A stretch of DNA of 56,899 nucleotides from Polaromonas sp. CF318. Its GTDB lineage: Bacteria > Pseudomonadota > Gammaproteobacteria > Burkholderiales > Burkholderiaceae_C. The stretch is from NCBI RefSeq assembly GCF_000282655.1, contig NZ_AKIV01000010.1, forward strand, positions 1 to 56,899, in the 5' to 3' direction. The position numbers were made by a program, and so were the translations under genes. The notes under the pieces were generated by a model. That model made no database searches and was not told where the DNA came from. It saw only the letters and a list, made by a program, of their open reading frames with translations. Shown here in pieces: positions 4,451 through 12,821 of the stretch. How positions within the stretch are numbered: position 1 is the stretch's first letter; every line of letters starts with the position of its first letter.

Positions 4451-6520
4451 ATGACAAACGCCGTCGCCACCACCGAGTCCTTCGCCCGCATGGCCCACAA
4501 CCTGCTGGTGCCGAGCCTGACCAATCGCAAGCCGCTGCCTCTGGCAAAACTCCAGGCGATGGCCGACACCATGCGCAACGGGCGCGGCGTGCGCCAAGCG
4601 CTGATCGTGCGCGTGCTCCCCCCTGAGCGGCTGCACGATACAAAGCTCAACACCCCCAAGGGTCAACCGTTGCCCACACACGAAATTGTGTGTGGTGAAC
4701 AACGCTGGCACGCCGGCGCGCTGGCCGCGCTGCAGGACGTGCCCGTCATCATCCGCAAACTCACCGACGCCGAGGCCCTCGAAGAGCAGGTGATCGAGAA
4801 CGTCCAGCGCCAGGACTACACCGAGTTCGAAGAAGGCGAGGCCTTCCAGCGCCTCATGCAGCACAACCACCTCACCGCCGACGAGGTGGCCGCCAAGGTC
4901 GGCCGCAGCCGCCGGCATGTGTTCAACCGCATGAAGCTGCTGGACCTGCGCGCCGAAACAAGGACGGCGCTGACCGCGGGCGAGATCGACGCCACCCGGG
5001 CCTTGCTGCTGGCCCGCATCCCAGACCATGAGCAGCAACTCAAGGCCCTGCCCATGCTGGCCAAGCGCGACTTCCATGGGGACTACGAACTCAGCAGCGC
5101 CCGCGCCAGCGAACTCATACAGCGCGACTTCATGCTCAACCTGAGCGGCGCGCCCTTCAAGTGCACCGACGAGACGCTGGTGCCAGAGGCGGGCAACTGC
5201 AAGACCTGCACCAAGCGCACCGGCCACAACCCCGACCTGTTCGCCGACGTCAAGGGTGCAGACATTTGCACCGACCCGCCCTGCTACCACCGCAAGGAAG
5301 CCGCGCACCACAACCGCGTGCTCGAGCAGGCCCACGCCAACGGGCAAGAGGTCATCACCGGCCGCGAGGCCAAGGCTCTCATGCCCAACAGCTTTGGCGG
5401 CATAGAAGGCTACCTGCGGCTTGACGACGCCAAGGACAGCCCTACCGACAAGCCGCTGCGCAAGTTGCTGGGCAACATTCTGGAGCGCGATGAGGTCAAG
5501 ACCACGCTGGTCGAAAACCCCCATAACAAGGGCGAGATGATCGCCGTGCTACCGGCCGCCAAAGTGGCCGAACTGCTCAAGGCGCGTGGCCACAAAGCAG
5601 CCGCCAGCGCGTTGGAGGCCGAGGAGGAGGGCACCAGCCGCGCCCAGGCCGAGGCCGCTAAGGAGGCCAAAAAGCTGGCGTTCGAGCAGGGCTGGCGCGA
5701 CGAGTTGCTCAACCGCACCTACGCAAAACTCTGCGAGGCCGCGCCCATCGAGTTCCAGGTGATCTCTGACGACGTGCTGCGCATCATTGCCCGCCACCTG
5801 GTCGACCGCGCCAACGGCGAGCGCACCCGCCAGCTCTGCGAGTTGCTGGCGCTGGGCAAGATCGCCCCGCGCCAGGCCTTGAACGACTACATCCTGGCCT
5901 GCGCCGATCCTGAGCGCGTCGTCCTGCTGCTGGTCATGCACGCCGACGTCGAGTTCAAGGATTTCATGGCCGACCCCACCGCCGCCAACCGCGGCCTGCT
6001 GCAAGTCGCTAGCGAATACGGCGTCGACGTCCAGGAAGCCAAGGACGCCACCAAAAAGGCCATCCGCGCCTCCGAAAAGACCCCTACCCCGGCGGCTTCG
6101 CCATCTAAGGGGGAGGGGGGGGGCCAAGACCAAAAACGAAAAACCTCCAGAAAACCCAAGATCTCCGCAGAGCAAGCCACTCAAGGCATCGCTTCCGCGA
6201 TGCAAAACCTTGAAGAGAAAGCGGCGGTTCCCGCCGCAGCGCCGCCAGCCGTACAACAACCCACAACCACCAAGACGGCCAGCAAGCCCGGCAAAGGGCA
6301 GGAACCTGCCGCACCAGCGGCAGGCGGCGAGGTAGACCCCCTGCAGCAACAGGCCGCCCAACTCGTCATAACTCAGCAGAAGGCCACCGTGCGCCTGCTG
6401 AAGACCGAACTAGGCATAGGCACCACCAAGGCCCTGGAGGTGATGGCTTGGCTGGAGGCCCAGGGCACAGTCAGCACCTGCGACGAACGCGGCGTGCGGA
6501 AGGTTCTGGTGGCGGTATGA
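4451..6520 (+). CDS. Large ParB-like partition/nuclease-family protein
   Basis: This 689-aa protein starts at ATG 4451; codons further upstream overlap the previous gene out of frame. The N-terminal ParB/Sulfiredoxin-type domain has GEQRWHAGALA (the ParB GERRxRA box) and NVQRQDYTEFEEGEAFQRLM, followed by an HTH-like VAAKVGRSRRHVFNRMKLL. A cysteine cluster (CKTCTKRTGHNPDLF through CTDPPCY, about residues 255-285) may bind metal. The extreme C-terminus (TVRLLKTELGIGTTKALEVM) resembles the FtsK-gamma winged helix. It is much longer than chromosomal ParB (about 300 aa). No ParA neighbour is present, so a role in partition is uncertain. Confidence 0.8.
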   Translation: MTNAVATTESFARMAHNLLVPSLTNRKPLPLAKLQAMADTMRNGRGVRQALIVRVLPPERLHDTKLNTPKGQPLPTHEIVCGEQRWHAGALAALQDVPVIIRKLTDAEALEEQVIENVQRQDYTEFEEGEAFQRLMQHNHLTADEVAAKVGRSRRHVFNRMKLLDLRAETRTALTAGEIDATRALLLARIPDHEQQLKALPMLAKRDFHGDYELSSARASELIQRDFMLNLSGAPFKCTDETLVPEAGNCKTCTKRTGHNPDLFADVKGADICTDPPCYHRKEAAHHNRVLEQAHANGQEVITGREAKALMPNSFGGIEGYLRLDDAKDSPTDKPLRKLLGNILERDEVKTTLVENPHNKGEMIAVLPAAKVAELLKARGHKAAASALEAEEEGTSRAQAEAAKEAKKLAFEQGWRDELLNRTYAKLCEAAPIEFQVISDDVLRIIARHLVDRANGERTRQLCELLALGKIAPRQALNDYILACADPERVVLLLVMHADVEFKDFMADPTAANRGLLQVASEYGVDVQEAKDATKKAIRASEKTPTPAASPSKGEGGGQDQKRKTSRKPKISAEQATQGIASAMQNLEEKAAVPAAAPPAVQQPTTTKTASKPGKGQEPAAPAAGGEVDPLQQQAAQLVITQQKATVRLLKTELGIGTTKALEVMAWLEAQGTVSTCDERGVRKVLVAV

Positions 6521-6768
6521 CAACCGATCTTGAGAACTTCCTGCATGCGCGCATCACAGCGCTGCGCACCCTCAACATCGCCTACTTCAAATCGCAGTGC
6601 CCTGGCGCCAGCGACGAGGTGGCGCTCATTGGACTCCACAAGGCCCGCTATGAGTGCCGCGAGATTGAGGCCTCGTTGCGGCTGGAGAGCGGCGAGTGGC
6701 TGCGTGCCCACGGATATGGCCGCCTGCGGGTAGGCGAGATCCTGCCTACCGGCGAACTGCCGAAATGA
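6517..6768 (+). CDS. Small hypothetical protein
   Basis: This 83-aa protein has an ATG overlapping the stop of the ParB-like gene (ATGA), implying translational coupling. It is largely helical with a basic and acidic mix, and ends VGEILPTGELPK. No family is recognised. It is accepted as real because of the overlap and consistent codon use. Confidence 0.55.
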   Translation: MTTDLENFLHARITALRTLNIAYFKSQCPGASDEVALIGLHKARYECREIEASLRLESGEWLRAHGYGRLRVGEILPTGELPK

Positions 6769-6824
6769 AATTTTCTAGAACCTGATTGACGCGGCTCTGG
6801 CTGCACAACAACGAAAACGACAAT

Positions 6825-8651
6825 ATGAGCCTCGAAAACATTCATCATTTTCACGTATGCGGAGGCGTCGGATCTGGCGCTGCTGGCTTCAACGATGCCG
6901 ACCCTACCCTCGGGACGCTTAAGGGCAAGATGGTCTGTGTCGGCGGGGTCGACGTGGACCCTAGGGCCTGCGCCGATTTCAAGCAGCTAACCGGTGTGGC
7001 TCAGACCTGCCGGGACATGTTCAGCCTCGGCCAGTACAGCGCCTTTCACGGGCATATGCCGCCGCCAGGATGGGTTGAGATGGTCCCGCAGGATATGCGC
7101 GACGCTGCGCACCGCATCTTCCCGGACATCGTCTTCACCTCGATGCCCTGCAAGGGATTCAGCGGGCTGCTGTCGGCCGTCAAGAGCACCACGATCCGCT
7201 ACCAGGCGCTTAACGAGCTGACGCTGCGCGGTGTGTGGCTGGCCCTGGAGGCCTTCGCCGACAACCTGCCGTCGCTCTTCATCTTTGAGAACGTGCCGCG
7301 CATCGCCACACGCGGCCGGCACCTGCTGGACCAGATCGTCGCGCTGCTGCGCCACTATGGCTACATCGTGAACGAGACTTACCACGACTGCGGAGAGCTG
7401 GGCGACGGGATGAGCCAGAGCCGCCGGCGCTTCCTGCTGGTGGCCAGGCTGCCCAGCAAGATCCCCAGTTTCCTTTACGAGCCGCCCAAGCGCGCGCTGC
7501 GCCCGGTGTCCGACGTGCTCGGCTACATGCCCATGCCGGGCGACGAGCTCGGTGGCCCGATGCACCGTATCCCATCATTACAGTGGAAGACCTGGGTACG
7601 CCTGGCATTCGTGGAAGCCGGCAGCGACTGGCGCAGCCTCAACAAGCTGGCCGTCGAGGACGGGCGCTTGAAGGACTACCTGATCATGCCGCTGGTCCAC
7701 TCCGGGATGCTGGGCGTCAACGAATGGGGCCAGCCGATGGGCACGATCACGAGCCGCGGCATGCCCAACAACGGGAATTTCTCTGTCGCTGATCCACGGC
7801 AACAGCTCTACTCTGCCGGCTATGGCGTCACGCCATGGGGAGAGCCTTCTGGCGCCGTGTCGGGCGAGTCTCTGCCCAGCAATGGTCGTTTCAGCGTTGC
7901 CGATCCACGCCTGACCATCAAGCACAACAACTGCTTCCGGATTGTGAAGTTTGACCAACATGCCGGCACCGTCACCGGCGGTACAGGGCCCAGCGCCGGC
8001 GCTCAGGGTGTTGCAGATCCACGCCCCGCTTGGGACGGCCGCCACGGTCACCTGCACGTCACCGATTACGAGGCCCACAGCCGCACCGTCACAGCGGGCG
8101 GCAAAGGGGTCCAAGTTGGCTATCTGTCCGTGGCGGATCCGCGCCCTGGGATGCAGCGAGAAAAGGGCGATCACTACCTGACCGGCGGTCACTATGGCGT
8201 CGTGCCGTGGAGCGCGAGCAGCGGCGCAGTCAGTGCCAGCGCCTGTCACGACAACGGCCCTTGGAGCGTCGCTGACCCCAGGCCTATGCCGGCGCCAAGC
8301 GACAAGATCGTGTGCCGCATCCAAGCCCTGGACGGCACCTGGCACCGCCCCTTCACCACGCTGGAGTTGGCAGCGCTGCAAACCATCATCGATCCGGAAG
8401 AGTGGTTCGCGCCCGGCGGACCCGGCTCGCTAGGCCAGACGTTCGTCATGGACGGCAGCAGCGACCAGCGCTGGCGCGAAGGCATCGGCAATGCTGTGCC
8501 GCGGAAGTCGGCCAAAGCCATCGGGACGGTGATGGGCCAGACCATCCTGCTGGCGCGAAGCGGCGAGACCTTCGCACTGGGCAGCACACCAATCTGGGTG
8601 CAGCCGCTTGCTGTCGCCCTCTCCGTGCAACCACTGGCGGATCTGTCATGA
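6825..8651 (+). CDS. C5 cytosine-specific DNA methyltransferase with internal repeats
   Basis: This 608-aa protein is read from ATG 6825; a TTG at 6786 is also possible. C5-methyltransferase motifs are in order: GGVGSGAAGF (motif I), SMPCKGFSG with the catalytic Cys (IV), FENVPR (VI), QSRRRFLLVARL (VIII) and GNAVPRKSAKAIG (X). Between VIII and X lies a region of five imperfect repeats, each ending in (S/G)VADPR (codons ending near 7799, 7909, 8023, 8143 and 8282), in the target-recognition part. It is an orphan methyltransferase with no restriction enzyme beside it, and probably protects or marks the element. Its stop overlaps the next ATG. Confidence 0.9.
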   Translation: MSLENIHHFHVCGGVGSGAAGFNDADPTLGTLKGKMVCVGGVDVDPRACADFKQLTGVAQTCRDMFSLGQYSAFHGHMPPPGWVEMVPQDMRDAAHRIFPDIVFTSMPCKGFSGLLSAVKSTTIRYQALNELTLRGVWLALEAFADNLPSLFIFENVPRIATRGRHLLDQIVALLRHYGYIVNETYHDCGELGDGMSQSRRRFLLVARLPSKIPSFLYEPPKRALRPVSDVLGYMPMPGDELGGPMHRIPSLQWKTWVRLAFVEAGSDWRSLNKLAVEDGRLKDYLIMPLVHSGMLGVNEWGQPMGTITSRGMPNNGNFSVADPRQQLYSAGYGVTPWGEPSGAVSGESLPSNGRFSVADPRLTIKHNNCFRIVKFDQHAGTVTGGTGPSAGAQGVADPRPAWDGRHGHLHVTDYEAHSRTVTAGGKGVQVGYLSVADPRPGMQREKGDHYLTGGHYGVVPWSASSGAVSASACHDNGPWSVADPRPMPAPSDKIVCRIQALDGTWHRPFTTLELAALQTIIDPEEWFAPGGPGSLGQTFVMDGSSDQRWREGIGNAVPRKSAKAIGTVMGQTILLARSGETFALGSTPIWVQPLAVALSVQPLADLS

Positions 8652-9601
8652 GCGAAAAAACACCCATCGAGTGGACCGACGCCACGTGGAACATCATCAC
8701 TGGCTGCGACATCGAAAGCCCAGGCTGCCGCGACTGCTATGCCATGAAGCTGGCGGGCACGCGGCTGCGCAACCATTGGTCGCGCATCAACCTCACGAAG
8801 ATGAGCGCGGCCGGACCCGTCTGGACTGGAGAGGTCCGCTTCAACGAGCCGTGGCTGAACCAGCCGATGGACTGGACTCGGTCGCGCATGATCTTTGTCT
8901 GCGCGCACGGCGACCTCTTCCACCCCGGCGTGCCCTTTGAAACCATAGACCGAATCTTCGCAGTCATGGCGCTGTGCCCACAGCACAAATTCCAGGTGTT
9001 GACAAAGCGCACCGCCAGGATGGCCGAGTACTTCGCCAACCCCATCCGCGAAGCGCTGATAGGCCAGCAGGTCGGGCAGTTGCACCTGCAGCGCACAGGC
9101 GATCCGGTCAGCCAGTGGTCTGGCCTGCCCATGCCCAACGTCTGGCTCGGCACAAGCGTGGAAAACCAGCGCTATGCGGACGTGCGCCGCGCCCCGCTCG
9201 CTGCCCTGGCGGATGCGGGCTGGCTGACCTGGGCCAGCTACGAGCCGGCGCTGGGCCCCGTCGACTGGAGCGACTGGGAGTTTCTTCGCTGGATGGTCGC
9301 CGGCGGCGAGAGCGGCGCCACGGCCCGGCCGCCGCATCCCGATTGGTTCCGTGCAGCGCGCGACTTTTGCGCCACGGCAGAGGTGGCGTTCCTGTTCAAG
9401 CAATGGGGAGAGTGGGCGCCAGTAGATGTGGTCGACAGCGACCCTGAATGCGCCGAAATATTCAAGGACGACGGCACCGAAGAGCAGCTTTTCGGGCGCC
9501 TGACTCTCTCCCGTATTGGCGGCGCCCACGTCGCCAAGCTTGGCAAGAAAGATGCCGGCCGCCTGCTGGACGGCGTAGAGCACAACGAGTTTCCGCAATG
9601 A
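8648..9601 (+). CDS. DUF5131 / phage Gp37-Gp68 family protein
   Basis: This 317-aa protein starts at an ATG overlapping the methyltransferase stop. The N-terminal IEWTDATWNIITGC followed by SPGCRDCYA is the signature of the DUF5131 (phage Gp37/Gp68) family. Its CxxxxxxxCxxCY cysteines resemble a radical-SAM or metal-cluster motif. Other family stretches are LTKRTARM, WLGTSVENQRYADVR and WMVAGGESG. Members are common in phages and islands, often near methyltransferases. The biochemical function is not established, so no activity is claimed. It is coupled to the genes on both sides by 4-bp overlaps. Confidence 0.88.
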   Translation: MSEKTPIEWTDATWNIITGCDIESPGCRDCYAMKLAGTRLRNHWSRINLTKMSAAGPVWTGEVRFNEPWLNQPMDWTRSRMIFVCAHGDLFHPGVPFETIDRIFAVMALCPQHKFQVLTKRTARMAEYFANPIREALIGQQVGQLHLQRTGDPVSQWSGLPMPNVWLGTSVENQRYADVRRAPLAALADAGWLTWASYEPALGPVDWSDWEFLRWMVAGGESGATARPPHPDWFRAARDFCATAEVAFLFKQWGEWAPVDVVDSDPECAEIFKDDGTEEQLFGRLTLSRIGGAHVAKLGKKDAGRLLDGVEHNEFPQ

Positions 9602-10083
9602 AGCGCCGCAGCCACCGCAAAACCACCGGCACCTATGGCCCGCTGGCTGAGCTGCTCGCCAGCCCGATCGCGCCCATGCCCAAGGCCCTACGCGTGCACC
9701 AGCTCACCCGCATGTGGCAGGGCCTGGCCGCGATCGAAACGGCGCCGCTGCCAACCACAGACGACTGGAGAGTTTGCAGCGACGCTGTGAACCTGATGGA
9801 AACCCTGGTGGACATGGGCCAGGTAGAAGACCACCGCGGCCTGCTGCTCGACGCAGTGGCCGCGCTGGCCATGGCCGGCAAGCGCCATGTCGCCGGCAAC
9901 CATATCCGTATGGACGGCAAAGGCATCCAGGCCATCCGCGCCGTGCTCGAAGACTATGCCAAGGTTCTGGAGGCGCTGCCGCATCGGACCATGGTGCAGT
10001 GCCACCGCCTCACCGAAAAGCGCCTGCGCGAGATCCTGGCCGGCCGCAAGCGCCCTCATGACGTGGAAATCACCGCACTCTAA
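9598..10083 (+). CDS. Phage-type hypothetical protein
   Basis: This 161-aa protein has an ATG overlapping the stop of the DUF5131 gene. It has a basic N-terminus (MKRRSHRK), a helical middle (LLLDAVAALAMAGKRHVAG) and a basic C-terminus. No domain is recognised. The arrangement places it in the same transcript as the methyltransferase and DUF5131 genes, just before the excision/integration genes. Confidence 0.6.
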   Translation: MKRRSHRKTTGTYGPLAELLASPIAPMPKALRVHQLTRMWQGLAAIETAPLPTTDDWRVCSDAVNLMETLVDMGQVEDHRGLLLDAVAALAMAGKRHVAGNHIRMDGKGIQAIRAVLEDYAKVLEALPHRTMVQCHRLTEKRLREILAGRKRPHDVEITAL

Positions 10084-10095
10084 GCCGGTATCACC

Positions 10096-10536
10096 ATGGC
10101 CATTGAAATCCTTCCCAGAGTCATCCGGCAGCGCGATGCGCCAGACTATCTGGGCATGGACAAAAACCGCTTCAACGAGGAAGTTCGGCCCGAATTGACT
10201 GAGGTCCCCATGGGCAAACACGGCATCGCCTATGACAGGCTAGAGCTGGACGCCTGGTGGGAAGCGTATATTGCTGCCCGTGGGCGTCCGGGTCGCAACC
10301 GAAAAGGAGAAAGACCATGCGAACCCGAACAAAGGGAATCCAACTCGTCGGGGACGAGCGGATCATTGAAAAGCAATACCACGGTGTACGCATCTTCCAG
10401 CGCCTCGGCAAAATCAGTCAAGACGACGCGGAGGCATGGCTTAGAGGCAGGCAAGCGGAAATCGACAACGACCGAGAACGGGAGCTTCGAACGGGCAATA
10501 GCCGCCTGTTCGCTGATGGGGCAGCGAAGTACCTGA
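10096..10536 (+). CDS. Putative excisionase/AlpA-like DNA-binding protein, 3' part overlaps integrase
   Basis: The N-terminal 72 residues (IRQRDAPDYLGMDKNRFNEEVRP, then an ELDAWWEAYIAARGRPGR part) look like the MerR/excisionase-type winged HTH typically encoded just before a tyrosine integrase. From about residue 75 the sequence becomes low-complexity S/T/K and overlaps the integrase coding sequence in another frame for 220 bp. The frame has no earlier stop, so the protein either truly carries this tail or the annotated end is an accident of frame. Role: directionality of excision, inferred from position and HTH look. Confidence 0.55.
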   Translation: MAIEILPRVIRQRDAPDYLGMDKNRFNEEVRPELTEVPMGKHGIAYDRLELDAWWEAYIAARGRPGRNRKGERPCEPEQRESNSSGTSGSLKSNTTVYASSSASAKSVKTTRRHGLEAGKRKSTTTENGSFERAIAACSLMGQRST

Positions 10537-11438
10537 TCGAGTGCAAAGCCAAGGGTGTGCGCACCCTGGACACGATCAGTTACCACGTTACCCTTCTGCT
10601 GCCGTACATTGGCCGACTGCCGATGCCGCTGGTCTGCAATGAGTCGCTGGAAAGCTTTGTGGCCGATCGGCTTGAGGATGGCGTCAAAAACGCCACCATC
10701 AACCGCAGCCTGGAGGTGGCGAGAACCATCACCAACCGGGCCGCACGCGTGTGGCGGGACAACGGCAAGCCATGGATACCCAGCCCGCCGCTGATCGAGA
10801 TGATGGACGAGACAGCACAGCGCCGCCAGCCCTACCCCATCACCTGGGCGCAGCAGGCGGCGCTGGTGCCAGCCTTGCCTGGTCACTTGCAGCGGCCCGT
10901 GCTGTTTGCCTTAAACACCGGCGCCAGGGATGACAACATCTGCGGCCTGCGGTGGGACTGGGAAGTGAAGGTGCCGGAGTTGGGGCGCAGCGTGTTTGTT
11001 GTGCCGGCGGAGGAGTTCAAGGGGCAGCGCGACCACGTGCTGATTCTGAATGATGCCGCCTGGAGCATTGTGGAGTCGTGTCGTGGCCGTCACGAGGACT
11101 ATGTCTTTGTGTACCGCCGCGAGCGGGTCAAGCATCTTGACCGGCCGCCGGAGATGGAATACCGGCGTATCGACACCATCAACAACACCGCGTTCCAGCG
11201 TGTGCGGGCGGAGGTTGGACTGGAGAAGATGCGGGTTCACGACCTCCGCCACACCTTCGGCCAGCGGCTGCGCGACGCCGGCGTCACCGAGGAAGACAGG
11301 GCCCTGCTGCTGGGCCATGCGATAGAAGGAATGCCGCAACACTATGCGACGGCCACGGTGGCCCGCCTGGTGGAGGCGGCCAACAAGGCACAGTACACGG
11401 TGGACCGGACCACCCTGCTACGTGTTGTAAATGGGTAA
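10317..11438 (+). CDS. int: Tyrosine recombinase / phage integrase
   Basis: This 373-aa protein starts at ATG 10317 with GGAGAAAG just upstream. The catalytic core is complete: the first Arg in NTGARDDNICGLRW, then HDLRHTFGQRL (H-x-x-R), LLGHAIEG, and the nucleophile Tyr in MPQHYATA. The N-terminal part has the usual core-binding helices (MRTRTKGIQ onward, then RTLDTISYHVTLLLPYIG). It would integrate and excise the element at the adjacent tRNA-Arg gene, whose 3' end it faces. It is intact, so the element may still be mobile. Confidence 0.93.
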   Translation: MRTRTKGIQLVGDERIIEKQYHGVRIFQRLGKISQDDAEAWLRGRQAEIDNDRERELRTGNSRLFADGAAKYLIECKAKGVRTLDTISYHVTLLLPYIGRLPMPLVCNESLESFVADRLEDGVKNATINRSLEVARTITNRAARVWRDNGKPWIPSPPLIEMMDETAQRRQPYPITWAQQAALVPALPGHLQRPVLFALNTGARDDNICGLRWDWEVKVPELGRSVFVVPAEEFKGQRDHVLILNDAAWSIVESCRGRHEDYVFVYRRERVKHLDRPPEMEYRRIDTINNTAFQRVRAEVGLEKMRVHDLRHTFGQRLRDAGVTEEDRALLLGHAIEGMPQHYATATVARLVEAANKAQYTVDRTTLLRVVNG

Positions 11439-11470
11439 CAAGGGGTGAAAAGTCACGCTGCGAGTCACGC

Positions 11471-11510
11471 AAAAAACAATGCCCTAGGTAGTTGAGATAC
11501 CTAAGGCATT
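11471..11510 (-). terminator. Rho-independent terminator downstream of the tRNA genes
   Basis: Read on the minus strand, a 13-bp stem with one G-T wobble (halves at 11498-11510 and 11478-11490) and a 7-nt loop is followed by G then six T. It lies 17 bp beyond the tRNA-Arg 3' end, on the element side of the presumed attachment site, so the element seems to supply the terminator for the tRNA transcript. Confidence 0.75.
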
Positions 11511-11527
11511 GATCTGTAAGCAGATTT

Positions 11528-11604
11528 TGGTGCGGCTGGCAGGAATTGAACCCACGACCCCTTGGTTCGTAGCCAAGTACTCTATCCAACTGAGCTACAG
11601 CCGC
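11528..11604 (-). tRNA. tRNA-Arg(ACG), integration target
   Basis: The 77-nt cloverleaf on the minus strand has acceptor GCGGCTG pairing with CAGCCGC, a normal D arm (AGCTCAGTTGGATAGAG), anticodon loop CTACGAA (anticodon ACG), TpsiC arm GTGGGTTCAATTC and encoded CCA. Its 3' end faces the integrase gene, as expected of an attB in a tRNA gene. Confidence 0.95.
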
Positions 11605-11631
11605 TAAGCCTCAAATTATAGCTTATTTAAA

Positions 11632-11708
11632 TGGTAGGGCGTGAGTGACTTGAACACTCGACCAAAGGATTATGAGTCCTCTGCTCTAACCAACTGAGCT
11701 AACGCCCC
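11632..11708 (-). tRNA. tRNA with CAT anticodon (tRNA-Met, possibly tRNA-Ile2)
   Basis: The 77-nt cloverleaf on the minus strand has acceptor GGGGCGT with ACGCCCT (G-T at the end), anticodon loop CTCATAA and encoded CCA. It lacks initiator features. The anticodon-arm context (GACTCATAATC, then TTGGTCG) resembles that of E. coli tRNA-Ile2, where C34 becomes lysidine, so elongator Met versus Ile2 is not settled. It is 27 bp upstream of tRNA-Arg in the same direction. Confidence 0.88.
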
Positions 11709-11753
11709 ACACAAGAGGGAGATTGTAAGGGCGTCTGAGGCCTGTTCTCGGGC

Positions 11754-12773
11754 CTACTTGCTGTGGCTGAGGGCGGTGCTGACCAGTTTGGAGGTGATGT
11801 CGACAATCTGGATCATTTTTTCGTAGGGCATGCGCATGGGACCTATGACACCCAGCGTGCCCACGACCTGGCCGTCAACCTCGTAGGGCGCGGTCACCAC
11901 CGACAGTTCCTGGTAGGGAATGACCTGGCTTTCGCCGCCTATGTAGATGCGAACGCCTTCGGCGCGACTGGACACGTCGAGCAGGCGCATGAGCTGCGCT
12001 TTTTGCTCGAAGAGGTCGAACAGCTTGCGCAGGTTGCCCATGTCTCCCGAGAAATCGCTGACGGCCAGCAGGTTACGCTCGCCGGAGATCACGACCTCGT
12101 CGCGCGATTCGATGGCCTCGGAGCTGACCTTGACTGCGGCCTGCATCAGGGTGGCGATCTCGCCGCGCAGCGCCTCGACCTCGTTTTTCAGGCGCTCGCG
12201 CACTTCCTCGATGGCCATGCCTGCGTAGTGTGAATTGAGGAAATTGGCGGCCTCCACGAGCTGCGACTGGGTGTAGTCGGCCTCGGTGAAGATAACCCGG
12301 TTCTGCACGTCGCCGTCGGGCGACACGATGATGACGAGGAAGCGTTTCTCCGACAGGCGCAAAAATTCGATATGGCGGAACACCGAGGTCCGGCGCGGCG
12401 CCATGACCACGCCGACGAACTGCGACAGGCTGGACAGCATGTGCGCCGCGTTGCTGAGCACCTTCTGCGGCTGGTCGGGCGCCAGCCGGGGCGCGCCTAT
12501 CTGGCCGGCGGCGGCGAACGGGTCGCGCTGCGTGGTCAGCATGGTGTCGACGAAGAGGCGGTAGCCGCGCGCGGTGGGAATACGGCCGGCCGAGGTGTGC
12601 GGGCTGACGATCAGGCCGAGCTCCTCGAGGTCACTCATCACATTGCGTATGGTGGCGGGGGACAGCTCCAGGCCCGAGGCCTTGGACAGCGTGCGCGAAC
12701 CCACCGGTTGCCCGTCGGCAATGTAGCGCTCCACCAGCGCCTTGAGAAGCAACCGCGCACGATCATCAAGCAT
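11754..12773 (-). CDS. hrcA: Heat-inducible transcription repressor HrcA
   Basis: This 339-aa protein shows the HrcA N-terminal winged helix ([19 protein letters not shown], then [10 protein letters not shown] and [16 protein letters not shown]) and the C-terminal [15 protein letters not shown] signature. HrcA binds CIRCE operators and, with GroEL as modulator, represses chaperone genes. A perfect CIRCE lies before rpoH in this window (44294-44320). hrcA is divergent from nadK, with 48 bp between the two start codons. The length is normal for the family. Confidence 0.96.
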   Translation of the reverse strand: MLDDRARLLLKALVERYIADGQPVGSRTLSKASGLELSPATIRNVMSDLEELGLIVSPHTSAGRIPTARGYRLFVDTMLTTQRDPFAAAGQIGAPRLAPDQPQKVLSNAAHMLSSLSQFVGVVMAPRRTSVFRHIEFLRLSEKRFLVIIVSPDGDVQNRVIFTEADYTQSQLVEAANFLNSHYAGMAIEEVRERLKNEVEALRGEIATLMQAAVKVSSEAIESRDEVVISGERNLLAVSDFSGDMGNLRKLFDLFEQKAQLMRLLDVSSRAEGVRIYIGGESQVIPYQELSVVTAPYEVDGQVVGTLGVIGPMRMPYEKMIQIVDITSKLVSTALSHSK

Positions 12774-12821
12774 GCCGACATTCTACGAAGCCTGGGCCGG
12801 ATGTTGTGATGTAATTTGCCG

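Larger units (their letters stand above)
1..11527. mobile_element. Integrated phage-like element or genomic island, right part, inserted at tRNA-Arg
   Basis: A tyrosine recombinase gene (10317-11438) ends 89 bp from the 3' end of a tRNA-Arg gene, the usual layout of an island integrated into a tRNA 3' end. Everything to its left is phage- or island-type: a DGR, ParB-like protein, C5 methyltransferase, DUF5131 protein, excisionase-like protein and small unknowns, many with ATGA start/stop overlaps. Everything to its right is housekeeping. The left end and the second att copy lie outside the window, and no capsid, tail or lysis genes are seen, so prophage versus other integrative element is undecided. 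Confidence 0.8.
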
